Assembly: GCF_041260155.1 (NCBI RefSeq)
Contig: NC_091928.1
Span: forward strand, 35,622,388-35,686,387
Source: Ptychodera flava
Lineage: Eukaryota; Hemichordata; Enteropneusta; Ptychoderidae
Direction of reading: 5' to 3'
DNA: 64,000 nt
Shown here: piece after piece, positions 22,834-33,685 of the stretch
Layout of the letters: the number at the start of each line of letters is the position of its first letter
Numbering within the stretch: position 1 is the stretch's first letter
Notes under the pieces: model-generated
Database searches by the model: none
The model's input: the letters and a program-made list of their open reading frames with translations, nothing else
Told to the model about the DNA's origin: nothing
Made by a program: the position numbers and the translations under genes

Positions 22834-23791
22834 ATTGATTGATTTTTAATGAAATACTTTTTAAAATGTCCGGTATACTTCCTGATAGGCGCTGATGGCA
22901 TTCTGTGCATGCGTGTGGCAGCTGGATGAGACTTGCTACATTGTAGATTACTTGGCGTTACATGATGGTGACCCTTGACACAAGTCGTGACAGCTGCTCT
23001 CGATATCTTTTATATATTTCATACCAAAAAAATATCGGTTCCTTTTTAATAAGTTTTAAATTCTGAAGTTATCTGTGTACATTTTTTCAACTTTATCGCT
23101 TTCATATCTTTATCGCAGTAAACAACTCTGCGCCAGGCGGTGACATGTGATGACGCTCTCACAAGCGTTATGGGATTGAATGATAGCAATTACATGAGTC
23201 CAAAACTTTTTCTTATTGCACCTCAATGATGTCGTGTATCAGTGAATCGCTTGCAGTCGACTTTGGCGGTTACATTTACAATGCAGCGTTTATTGTGCCC
23301 TTCATTAAGCACGTTGAAAGCAATGCTTGGAAACACAGGTTATACTTGTATAGGTACAAAAAGCATGCTTATAGTTAGGTGACTGTGAGTTTGAACAAAA
23401 ATTCCATAACAAACGATGGCAATAAACACCATACCTGGTACATAATGTACCACACATGTGACAAAGCACATGATTTTCCATACTTGTGGCCAATAAACCG
23501 ATAGGAAAGTTAAAGTTTATTAGATTGATCTATGTTTTTGGTTTTTTTACTATGTTTGATTTTTTTGCTGGTTGGCTGGTAGGTTTTTAAAAATTCCAGG
23601 ACGGCAAACAAAAAATTTCTTTAGATGGTCTTACTGTGATTCAATAAAGTTAGGCTTTATTGAATTTTGCAGCGCATACTTTGTTCTTTTCTGCAAATAC
23701 TATCAACAACGACAACAATAATAAAACAACAACAACAACAAATTTACTGAGTCCAAATATATTTTTATTTTTCTTCATTTTTAAATATTTA

Positions 23792-23815
23792 ATCATCATC
23801 ATCATCATCATCATC
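23792..23815. repeat. (ATC)8 microsatellite
   Basis: Eight ATC units. The copy-2 equivalent at 33182-33229 has sixteen. Confidence 0.95.
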
Positions 23816-24309
23816 GGAGATCGAGGACCCTATATTTTACGTGTTTACTCTGAATTTCCCGAACGGTCCTGGAGTACTTATAAATCAGCATCGTGGAAGC
23901 TCTTGCTGTACATATATTTCCCGATATTTCATAAGGGGGTCAGCTGCCAAAGTGGAAAACATCTACCAATGTAGAAGTCACTGCATTGTTGAAACGAACA
24001 AGTCATTTAGCAAATCACCAATATATTACTTTAATTATAACCCGTTTGACTTCCATATGCATTTTTAAATAAATTCAGTGTAAATAGACGCTTTGAACTA
24101 GTTTAGATAACGTGACAAGAAAGGCATGGGGGACCGTGTGAAAACGAAGTAGGCCTAACAGGCGCATGAGAAGCTCTCCATGACCTGTGCTAACACGTGC
24201 CCATATGGCTACAGTTTCGCAAAATGGCATAGTACCATACATCAAACAATGGGCTGATCTTAGCGATTGTCGACGCCCCAAAACTTAGATGCAGTAGACA
24301 AATTACCAT

Positions 24310-25075
24310 AAAAACCCTTCGACAAGGGTCGGGTTTTGTCTTTGTCAACACAAAAGATTACGTACACGAATGCGAAAGGCAATTACGCAACACTAAGTAT
24401 TATACACAACTAGCCAGTGACGACACAGAACAAACAGTAAACAAAGTACACGAACTATTAAACAAAATGTACGAGAACAAACACATCGATCATGATACTT
24501 GTAAGTATCTTGATCCAGAAAACATAAAATCCGTACCCCGCAGTGGTACTTATTGCCTAAAAATTCACAAACCTCGGCAAAATTCTAAAAGACACACTAT
24601 TCAAAACAAAATTTACTGAAGTAAAGAAACATAGAACAAACAAACTGGACCACCAAACGGACGACTCACAACGAGACCCAAACATTAATATACTTGCCTC
24701 GCTACTCGAAGAGCAAGACCACTAAAATGCATTAAAATAATTTTTCAGAAACACAAACTAAGGAAGGAATCTACACTGCGACTGATGAGAAACCACAACG
24801 GGTTTCGAAACGCAAGCGTCAAAGGGCCACTCTATAAACTCTGTAACACAATAGGTCCGGCTGCGTCTCGCCATAAGCTTTCCCCACACAAACAATACAT
24901 TACCGTACACACTAATCCAAACTTCCCTACAAATATCCGAGGCGAAACAAACATTTTTATTAACACAAACAATCGGATAAGAATGTAGGAACACATTTTT
25001 GAAACGAATCAAACACAAACTCGACACAAAAACATTTTGGATAGTTAGGTGGGGAGCCTCTTTCACACTTTTTAC
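24310..25075 (+). mobile_element. Penelope-like element fossil
   Basis: A plus-strand stretch near 24330-24560 encodes the N-terminal part of a Penelope-type reverse transcriptase: a KDYVHECERQL segment, then NKMYENKHID and a LKIHKP box (LLPKIHK in canonical members). The element is broken, with no complete domain. The 3' part (24915-25075) carries CGGATAAGAATGTAGGAACA and CAAACACAAACTCGACAC, a segment repeated in inverted and direct form at 46075-46352. It lies in the spacer between the two segmental duplicates, starting just after the copy-1 boundary. Confidence 0.7.
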
Positions 25076-25186
25076 ATTCATTGCTCTTGTGTGGGGGGTT
25101 GTCAACCTGATGTAATCGCAAATCCTCAGATTTCCATCTGATATAAGTATGTACGTAAACAAGAAAAGTAAACTCATGAATTTTAA

Positions 25187-25242
25187 TAGACGTGGTGGCT
25201 ATGACCAATTTCAAGCCAGATTGGTCACAGCCACCACGTCTA
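25187..25242. repeat. 56-bp hairpin with 23-bp stem
   Basis: TAGACGTGGTGGCT followed by ATGACCAAT is mirrored after a 10-base loop by ATTGGTCAC and AGCCACCACGTCTA, with one mismatch. No relative was found elsewhere in the window. It could be a foldback remnant or a structured RNA hairpin. Confidence 0.7.
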
Positions 25243-25789
25243 AGTCTGTGTGGGGAAAAGTTGTCATGACAGATCAACAAACAAACATCAGGGAGAGGCA
25301 ATCTGCTTGAAACCATGAAGCAGTCCGTTTGTGTCTGAACTCATCTGAGACTCGTGTTCAGTAACTGTTGGTCAAGTATTTTGCTCAGTGGTAAGAATCG
25401 TTTATTCATTGTTGACATCGTAATCGATCCGATGTACACATCAAATGTTTGATCGTTTGCACCTTTTCGCGTCCCCTCGTGATTGGCAGCTGTTTGAATG
25501 CTTTCATTTATTGTTCTGTGGACGCTTTGAACACAACATCGAAGCAGTTTTGGCATCAAAAATCAACTTAAAATAGAAAAAATGAGAGAATTTCACCAAT
25601 AAGGTGATGCAACAAGTATTCACAAAACGTAATATGCTGGAACAGTGCTTTAATTTACACCATGGTTGTTGAAAGCTCCAGATTTTCGGGAGCATTCGTT
25701 GACGTTGTTACCATACGCCACTCATATTGGATTATGAATGCCCAGGGAGATAGGGGGATTTATAGGCTCCCCCTGCCTTTAAGCATAGA
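25243..25789. other. No gene recognised
   Basis: Spacer between the duplicates. Short overlapping frames only; no repeat or domain signal. Confidence 0.4.
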
Positions 25790-25934
25790 AAATGTGAAAT
25801 ACATTCACAACTCATTCAAAATGTACTGTATTCAAACTTCACGATTGACACTTTGAAATCCTATCTTACCACTGACATGTTAACAATTTCATTAAAACAC
25901 AGAATGACTGTTAAAATATAAATGTATGTAAAAT

Positions 25935-26014
<80 letters not shown>

Positions 26015-26148
26015 AAATGTATACAATGTTTTACAGTTGTCGCGTGAGGAGGGTCACCCTGTTTTCGAAATTTGGAATAGGGGAGGTCAGCCACTTTTTG
26101 ACATCGGCAAAAAATAATCCACCGCCCCCCCCCCCCAGGCCGAACGTG
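25790..26148. mobile_element. Inverted partial copy of the 6148 element
   Basis: Read on the minus strand, this matches the left part of 6148-7544: C/G-run minisatellite, CGCGACAAC, a (TA)n tract (25937-26012), then ACAGAATGACTG and GACACTTTGAAAT (plus-strand spelling). The outer TIR is cut off at GGCCGAA. Segmental duplication copy 2 begins within it. Confidence 0.75.
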
Positions 26149-26741
26149 TACTATGGTATGGCAAAAGCATGTACCGTTCATACCGTTCATGGTTTTGTGG
26201 AGTGTAGTTATCAGACTGTTGTAAAGGCACTTTTAACCCTATAGTTGATCGGTATCATGGTTGTTTGCGCTAAAACGGCCGGCAGCACGTCTTTCAGACT
26301 GCTTAGAGCCTGAATGCAGAGGTTGATTTATCAAAATCAGCGGTGAGTTTCAAGATCGAAGGTCAAAGCATGCATAGAAATACATTGTGCCATTTTCCAC
26401 CAATCAACATGATCGACAGAAAGACCTTTCTGGAGATATGTGTAAAATTGCATTAGAGCTTCCAAAAGCAGTTCACTGATTGGCTAATAAGTTAACTCAT
26501 GAATATTAAAATCCTCTCCTTTTATGGCGTTATCGTAGACTGATAACAGCAACTTCAACTGTCTAAACTGGGGTTTTCAACTGATATAAAGCGACTATCC
26601 GTGACTTGATAAGCTGACAACACACATTACATACATTATATATATAGGATACTACATTTTCTCTTGCCAAGGTCTCTTGTCCGGGCAGCTGATACTCCCA
26701 AAAATACTCTAGTCAAAGTAACTAACCCGTCCGAGCTGACG

Positions 26742-26846
26742 ATGATGAGGATACTACAGATGAACAAACCGTCAACACGTCTGCTATTCTCATTCTCTCT
26801 GCCAGCCCTGCATCGTTCAAGAAATAACGTATTCACAAGAGAGCAG
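26742..26846 (+). CDS. Candidate first coding exon of gene B
   Basis: Exact-length counterpart of 15773-15877: 35 codons from ATGATGAGG to CAG with GTTTGT as donor. There are two substitutions relative to copy 1, one silent (CTT to CTA) and one Gln to His. Bases just upstream differ by indels, which fits translation starting at this ATG but is weak evidence. It has the same splice-phase problem as copy 1. Confidence 0.3.
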
Positions 26847-27513
26847 GTTTGTATTATGTAGGTATCTACCATTGTATCATTTTAATTAGACTGTTTAAAG
26901 TCCCTTGCCTTACTGTCTCTCATTGGTGTAGTATCTCGCACATACGGCGGTGGGGGAACTAAAAGTATAACCCCTCCTAGGAGGCATATTGAGGACACGA
27001 TTGCCACTCTGACGGCACTGTATTTCCCTTGAATAACTAGATCTCTCACATTAGCCAACAATCGGAACGCGGCATGTACAGCTACAATTCACATAAGGAG
27101 ACATCATGTTTCCCTGTCCTCCTACCAATTTCGCGGGCCGTATTATATCCATTGCTGCAACGGCAGTGACGTTGCAAAAGTATACCCATAATGCATTAGA
27201 ATGCGGTGAATCAATGTGCCTATGATACTGACACACAATTACACTCGAGGATATTTCAACATGATCGTGTCCCCGATCTCTGTCCCCGAGGCGCATTTTA
27301 TCTTAATATCTGTAATGGTTTACAGTCAAGAAAACAAACACCGCAACTGAAGATAAAGGTTTTATTCTTGTCAGTGACTTTGTGGCTGTAACTCAGAAGC
27401 CCAACATTGCTTTGGCAAGATATTGTATTGTCGACTTTGTTAGTGGGTATCTTTGATAAGTTATGAGTAGCCGCTGGTCATATATTACAGTATTACTTTG
27501 GGAGTCAACTTAA

Positions 27514-27863
27514 GGTAGAACGCACCTCGGGGACAGAAATTGGGGCCTTCAAATTTTATCAATTTTCTTCTAACCTACCACTTGTGGGGGCTCGTTTTGA
27601 AGCTGTTGGCGAAAGAAAAGTTTTCACCGTCTTAGTTTTTCGAAAATCGAAAATTTTTTTTTTCTCCATAGAGTTAACACGGGATGACGGCCATTTTGGA
27701 TTTCAAATATCGAGAAATCGCAAGTTATTTGTCTCTCTAGTACCAAAGTTTGCACGGTGACCCCTGATTTTTATTCTTGCTTTGGTAAGAGAATGGTTGA
27801 AAGTTTCACAGAGGAAAGTTTGAGCAAAAGTTTAAGTCTTTCACTTTCGAGGTGCATATTACC
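27514..27863. mobile_element. 350-bp TIR element with TTAA duplication, inserted upstream of gene B
   Basis: TTAA flanks both sides (27510-27513, 27864-27867). The ends are GGTAGAACGCACCTCG and CGAGGTGCATATTACC, short imperfect inverted repeats. Gene A (CAACTTAAAAGC, 18339-18350) and gene C keep the empty site, so the insertion postdates the A/B duplication. TTAA duplications suggest piggyBac-type mobilisation; the element is non-coding. It ends 36 bp before the splice acceptor of B and so sits in the presumed intron, close to where a branch point would be. Confidence 0.85.
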
Positions 27864-27899
27864 TTAAAAGCTCATATTTACTCTATTATTGCTTTACAG

Positions 27900-29579
27900 G
27901 TCAATACTAAACTCACCGAAAAGGTTATCGTCTGGAAAGAGCTATCTGCATGCTGCATCAAACATTCCACTTACTGGGAAAACATTGTGTGACGCACTCG
28001 ACCAATCAGCGGCCAAGTTTCCGGACAGAGAGGCGTTTATCTTTGCTTCGAAATCTATAAGGCAGCGTATCACTTTCAAGCAACTTCGAGAAGACGTGGT
28101 CAATTTGGCTTCAGGCTTGGTTCACTTGGGTCTCAAGCCAGGTGAGCGTGTTGGCATATGGTCAAAGAATCGCTACGAATGGGTCACATCCTTTTATGCG
28201 ATGGCTTACGCCAAGCTGGTGTGTGTACGAATACACGCTGCATACAACGATGCATACTTTGAACATGTAGTGAACAAAACAAAAATAACATCTCTGATAA
28301 TCGAGTCCGGGGATCAAGAAAGAGTTCTGTTGAACGTTGCACGGAAGATGGCAAGTGAAACAAGCGAATGCAGTGTACGGAAATTACCAACCTTCCACAC
28401 AGTGATTCACCTTGGCAGTGACAGCAAACCGGGGATGATTCGCTATGAAGATGTGATGAACATGGGAGATGAAGGAGACTTCAAACAAGTTAGAAAATTA
28501 CGAGAAAGCGTTCATCTGGATGACGAAATGATGATGTTATGTACATCTGGCAGTACGGGCATGCCGAAGTTGGTAGTGAGATCGCATAGGAGTTCTCTTG
28601 AGAATGCACATGTGTACGGTAGACACTTTGCAGAAATAGTAAAAACGGACATTCGATACATGGCTATGAACATGTTCACTCATGGTAGTGGCGAACTGTC
28701 CACGGTTGGGGGCGTGAGTCATGGTTACACAGTCGTTGTACCAGATTCAAATTCTGACACAGAAACTCTTTTGTCTTTAATAAGGGAAGAATGTGTTACA
28801 GTAGCGTCTCTAACGTACCCTTCTCTCTTAGATTTTCTTAAGTTTGGGAATTCGGATATTTTAGACCAAAGCCAACTGCAATACCTTATCACATCTGGAA
28901 ACAAAATCCCAGCTGAAACTCTTCAAAAAGCGAGACAACAGCTAAACTTCAACATCTACACTATAGCTGGAACAACTGAAACTGGTTTTGTGACCATAAA
29001 TAACAACAGCGAGAAATTCGAGAAAATCGGTTATCCTATAGATCACTACGAAATCAAGATAATCGACGACTATGGTCACATTGTACCACGTGGTGTCACC
29101 GGTGAATTGTGTACCAGGTCACCTTACACAATGCTGAGGTATGAAGACGATGTAGAACAAACGAAATCAACAGTAGACCAGTGTGGCTGGTACCATACAG
29201 GTGATATGTGTAAAATGGAAGAAGACGGCTGCCTCGATATCATGGGGCGAAAAAAAAAAAAGAAATCATCATCAAAGGGGTAGACAACATTTATCCAGTT
29301 GAAGTCGATGAAGTTCTTGCAAGACACCCCAAGGTAAAGGAATCGAAGACCATTGGAGTGCCAGATGAACGGTTCATTGAAGAAGTATGTGCCTGTGTTT
29401 GTCTTGAAGAAGGCAAAGCGATCTCCTCAGACGAAATTTTGCAATTTCTTGGAAAGTATTTGCCAGAACTTCGTGTGCCAAAATATGTCTTGTTCTTTGA
29501 CTCATTCCCAAGTAGCCCGGTCGGTAAAATACTTGCTGGAGAACTGAAAGCAAAAGCCATGGAGAAGCTTGGAATGTAG
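27900..29579 (+). pseudogene. ACSF2-like acyl-CoA synthetase (gene B), one frameshift
   Basis: A close paralogue of A with the same domain order: TSGSTGMPK, GTTE, YHTGD. The frame is open to 29283 and is interrupted by an A run at 29250-29261, which has 12 As where A and C have 7. The rest (VDNIYP to the catalytic GKI and the stop at 29579) continues in another frame. As written, the product loses the C-terminal domain with the catalytic lysine. Because the only break is a homopolymer, a sequencing or assembly error is a serious alternative. Like A, it lacks the early ATG: the exon starts at the acceptor AG 27898-27899 and reads CCGAAAAGG. It is probably intact or very recently lost. Confidence 0.8.
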
Positions 29580-31534
29580 ATAAAGAGGAATCTGCATTCT
29601 TACCTATAGACTGCTGCTATAGTATGACAATGACCAAAACAATGAGACTTATCCTACAGTTCATTGTCGTTCTATCAACTATTGATAAATACCTTCTTGA
29701 AGAGCGTCAAACGTTCAACTGAAAAGTAGTAACGACCTTAAATAAGAATCTGGTTACAACATTTATTATAGATATAAATTGGCCGTTCCACGAGTCGTGA
29801 ATGATTTATTTTCAGGTCAGAATTTTACCAAACACATCTGGATGAATCACAGAATGACAACATAAACGTTGACATTAACATTGAGTATTTTATGATGACT
29901 AAGTAGTTTATATCTGGTGTTTTATTGTATTCTCTTATAGTGTAATCGTTTACCAAGGATGCAGAATGGCTTTGCGAATTTTTTACAAGCTGTTCTTTGT
30001 TGTTTGACACCTTGAATGTGTATGGGCCTAAGTAGGGGGAAATCTTGGTAACTTTGTCTGACGAACGTCAATTTTTTCAAATCTAGGTTGTATTTGTTTC
30101 ATCGAGAACATGACATTTTGGAAGGTTATAGAGGTGTTAACTGTACCAGTTTAGGATTAGACGTTGTTTACTCCATTACATGTTTGGGGTATTTTTCAAA
30201 ACATTGATTATGTAATTTTAAGATTTAAGACTTTAAGCGTTTACTCTATTGTTAATCCGGCATGATGTCATCCAGTGCATCCAGTATGAGAGATGTCAAT
30301 TTGATGTCAATTCTGCATAGAGGTCAATGATAAGATTAAGAATTGTGAGTGATGTTCGATAGCGATATGGACTGTGAGAAATCAAACAAGTAAATAATTG
30401 TTCTGGCGCTAATTATTTTATTTATAGCATTTAAAGATCGTAGTTTTGTACGTAGTCTCTCAACTCCGGAGTACAGACTGCAGCGACATGTAGCTCTGCG
30501 TTGCAGGGCTGTGTGTTACCAGCTATTGGCCTCTCACTACACTGGGAGGTCAATAGCCGGTAACACACAGCCCTACCACGCAGAGCTACAGTGACACGCA
30601 AATTACAGCTGTCTCGCCGTGCCTGATCGGTTCTATACACAAGATAGCCCTGTGTCAGGCTATGAGTATGAATAAGATTATCCGGCTTTGGCTATGCCAT
30701 TTGGGAGGTGGCGTAGCCAAAAGCCGGACACTTTCGCCATACTTGTAGGGTTATACACAAGACAGCAAAACATAAAGTACAAACTACCATAAACTAAACG
30801 CAAACAACCAAGATATGAACCCGTAGCCCGCAAAATACCGCATCCGTATCGTTGAAGACGAGCCTCTACAGTGTTTCTAACTATTCTCCAAAGAGAGACA
30901 GTGACCTGTAATAAGTGAAAAATGAAACTTAAAATTCATTTTTCTAAAATTTGCTCGTATATTTGCGCAACGGAATTCTAAACCATTCTCTGACTTATTT
31001 AAAAGTCGTGTTCTAGAGAACTGATAACAGTGACTTTATCGCTACTGATGACGAGTTTAAATGCCGTAAAGCTCTGTCTGATGAAAGTCACTCCAGCTCG
31101 TGTAAACGACGGGTACGAATTTCATTTCAAATGCCAATATGCAAATCCTTTGCCATAAAAGCTTCATTAAACAATCTAAGAATGAATCTATTAATCATGA
31201 TGTCAAGCTAAATACTGCCAAATGCTTGCTCTTCGCACCATTGCTTATCAACACGGATTCCTGTGTCGCTGATCAATGTTTATTTGAGACTATTGAGGTG
31301 CAATATAACACTAGGGCAGAGCCCATACGTTTCGCAGCTCGTCGGAGGATTAAAAATGTTACTTCAATTGAAAGTGAAAGTTCGTTGCTTACGTAGATTG
31401 ATTGATTTTTAATGAAATACTTTTTAAAATGTCCGGTATACTTCCTGATAGGCGCTGATGGCATTCTGTGCATGCGTGTGGCAGCTGGATGAGACTTGCT
31501 ACATTGTAGATTACTTGGCGTTACATGATGGTGA
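29580..31534 (+). other. 3' flank of gene B with a 0.94-kb deletion
   Basis: Matches 20053 onward. After GAGAGACAGTGACCTG (about 30912) it jumps to sequence corresponding to 22328 in copy 1, losing the repeat array and the small conserved frame. Because C and D keep those parts, loss in copy 2 is the simpler explanation. It retains the 100-bp hairpin (30490-30589) and a further short hairpin at 30681-30726 (CCGGCTTTGGCTATGCC paired with GGCGTAGCC and AGCCGG). Confidence 0.75.
30490..30589. repeat. 100-bp hairpin, copy 2
   Basis: Counterpart of 20979-21078, same arms and loop. Confidence 0.75.
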
Positions 31535-32315
31535 CACAGGCGCTCCTGAGCTGGGTAGTCTGCTAAGTAGATCGATTTTCGGATCGATCTATTGATCCCG
31601 TAGTCGATATGCCCGCCACTGCAACCTAAATACTCACAAGGTGTGCAACACAATCACTCAAAAAACACGCGATCTGGGTTTTTAACTGGCCGTGCGCTCA
31701 CACAAAACATTCAGAATTACACTCCCATATACCTAGTTGGATCACAAATTTAACCATCTCCTCGAAAATCACGCCGATGAACGTGTTACTCGCATCATCT
31801 TGAAGAAATCGGCCGTGTTTTGAGACCAAGCGCAGTGAAATGTGGCCTGCAGAACGATTCTACCATATGATGTAATTTATTCCACTACTGATTGGCTAAT
31901 CAACGTCCAAAACAAAGGTCATGGAAAGACGTCACTGGTTAAGTATAGATGAACCAATCAGCAGTGGAAAAAATGACGTCATATGGTAGAATCGTTCTGC
32001 AGAGGCCGCATTTCACCGCGCTTGGTCTCAAAATACGGCCGATTTCTTCAAGATGACGCAAGTAACACGTTCATCGGTGATATATTTGAGGAGATGGTTA
32101 ATTTGTGATCCAACGAGGTATATGGGAGTGTAGTTCTGAATGTTTTGTGTGAGCGCACGGCCAGTTGAAAACCCAGATCGCGTGTTTTTTGAGTGATTGT
32201 GTTGCACACCTTGTGAGTATTTAGGTTGCAGTGGCGGGCATATCGACTACGGGATCAATAGATCGATCGGAAAATCGATCTACTTAGCAGACTACCCAGC
32301 TCAGGAGCGCCTGTG
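31535..32315. mobile_element. 781-bp foldback palindrome inserted in copy 2
   Basis: Two arms of about 365 bp are near-perfect reverse complements around a spacer of about 45 bp (about 31903-31946). The termini are CACAGGCGCTCCTGAGC and GCTCAGGAGCGCCTGTG. The flanks GATGGTGA (31527-31534) and GATGGGGA (32316-32323) are an 8-bp target duplication with one mismatch. Copy 1 has the empty site GATGGTGACCC (about 22963-22973). Eight-base duplications fit hAT-type or similar transposases. Open frames in both arms are mirror images of each other and not genes. Confidence 0.9.
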
Positions 32316-32323
32316 GATGGGGA

Positions 32324-33180
32324 CCCTTGACACAAGTCGTGACAGCTGCTCTCGATATCTTTTATATATTTCATACCAAAAAATATCGGTTCCTTTTTAA
32401 TAAGTTTTAAATTCTGAAGTTATCTGTGTACATTTTTTCAACTTTATCGCTTTCATATCTTTATCGCAGTAAACAACTCTGCACCAGGCGGTGACATGTG
32501 ATGACGCTCTCACAAGCGTTATGGGATTGAATGATAGCAATTACATGAGTCCAAAACTTTTTCTTATTGCACCTCAATGATGTCGTGTATCAGTGAATCG
32601 CATGCAGTCGACTTTGGCGGTTACATTTACAATGCAGCGTTTATTGTGCCCTTCATTAAGCACGTTGAAAGCAATGCTTGGAAACACAGGTTATACTTGT
32701 ATAAGTACAAAAAGCATGCTTATAGTTAGGTGACTGTGAGTTTGAACAAAAATTCCATAACAAACGATGGCAATAAACACCATACCTGGTACATAATGTA
32801 CCACACATGTGACATGTCACATGATTTTCCATACTTGTGGCCAATAAACCGATAGGAAAGTTAAAGTTTATTAGATTGATCTATGTTGTGGTTTTTTTTA
32901 TGTTTGATTTTTTTTTTGCTAGCTGGCTGGTAGGTTTTTTAAAAATCCAAGGACGGCAAACAAAAAAAATTCTTTAGATGGTCTTACTATGATTCAATAA
33001 AGTTAGGCTGTATTGAATTTTGACAGTGCATATGTATAGTTAGGCTGTGTTGAATTTTGCAGCGCATACTTTGTTCTTTTCTGCAAATACTATCAACAAC
33101 GACAACAATAATAAAACAACAACAACAACAAATTTACTGAGTCCAAATATATTTTTATTTTTCTTCATTTTTAAATATTT

Positions 33181-33229
<49 letters not shown>

Positions 33230-33685
33230 GGAGATCGAGGACCCTATGTTTTTACGTGTTTACTCTGAATTTCCCGAACGGTCCTGGAGTACTTATAAAT
33301 CAGCATCGTGGAAGCTCTTGCTGTACATATATTTCCCGATATTTCATAAGGGGGTCAGCTGCCAAAGTGAAAAACATCTACCAATGTAGAAGTCACTGCA
33401 TTGTTGAAACGAACAAGTCATTTAGCAAATCACCAATATATTACTTTAATTATAACCCGTTTGACTTCCATATGCATTTTTAAATAAATTCAGTGTAAAT
33501 AGACGCTTTGAACTAGTTTAGATAACGTGACAAGAAAGGCATGGGGGACCGTGTGAAAACGAAGTAGGCCTAACAGGCGCATGAGAAGCTCTCCATGACC
33601 TGTGCTAACACGTGCCCATATGGCTACCATACATCAAACAATGGGCTGATCTTAGCGATTGTCGACACCCCAAAACTTAGATGCA
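32324..33685 (+). other. Distal 3' flank in copy 2
   Basis: Matches 22974-24293. Contains the (ATC)16 tract, poly(T) tracts and no coding signal. A small local duplication (TAGGCTGTATTGAATTTTG, then TAGGCTGTGTTGAATTTTG, 33004-33060) is present only here. Confidence 0.6.
33182..33229. repeat. (ATC)16 microsatellite
   Basis: Sixteen ATC units, exactly twice the number at 23792-23815. Confidence 0.95.

Larger units (their letters stand above)
20053..24293 (+). other. 3' flank of gene A, shared with B and partly with C and D
   Basis: The first 0.9 kb (CTATCAACTATTGATAAA, CTTGAAGAGCGTC, GTTTATATCTGG and similar blocks) is shared by all four plus-strand copies, so it travelled with the gene. Further on come a 100-bp hairpin, a tandem repeat of about 210 bp, a small conserved open frame and decayed coding-like sequence. 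I see no second intact gene. The first clear AATAAA is distant (about 21530), so the transcript end is not settled. Confidence 0.7.
26046..33685. repeat. Segmental duplication copy 2 (contains gene B)
   Basis: Partner of 12080-24293 in the same orientation. It lacks the LINE, the satellite block and about 0.94 kb of 3' flank, and carries two insertions not in copy 1 (27514-27863 and 31535-32315). The right boundary is CTTAGATGCA at 33685. Confidence 0.9.

Noticed and set aside
27900-29579. Treating B as clearly dead
   Set aside because: Its only coding break is a homopolymer length, which may be a sequencing artefact.
31273-32400. Frames starting MCCTPCEYLGCSGG on both strands
   Set aside because: The same peptide appears from both arms of the foldback palindrome and has no support apart from it.
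33040-33268. Frames with Met or Ile runs
   Set aside because: Translation of the (ATC)16 microsatellite.
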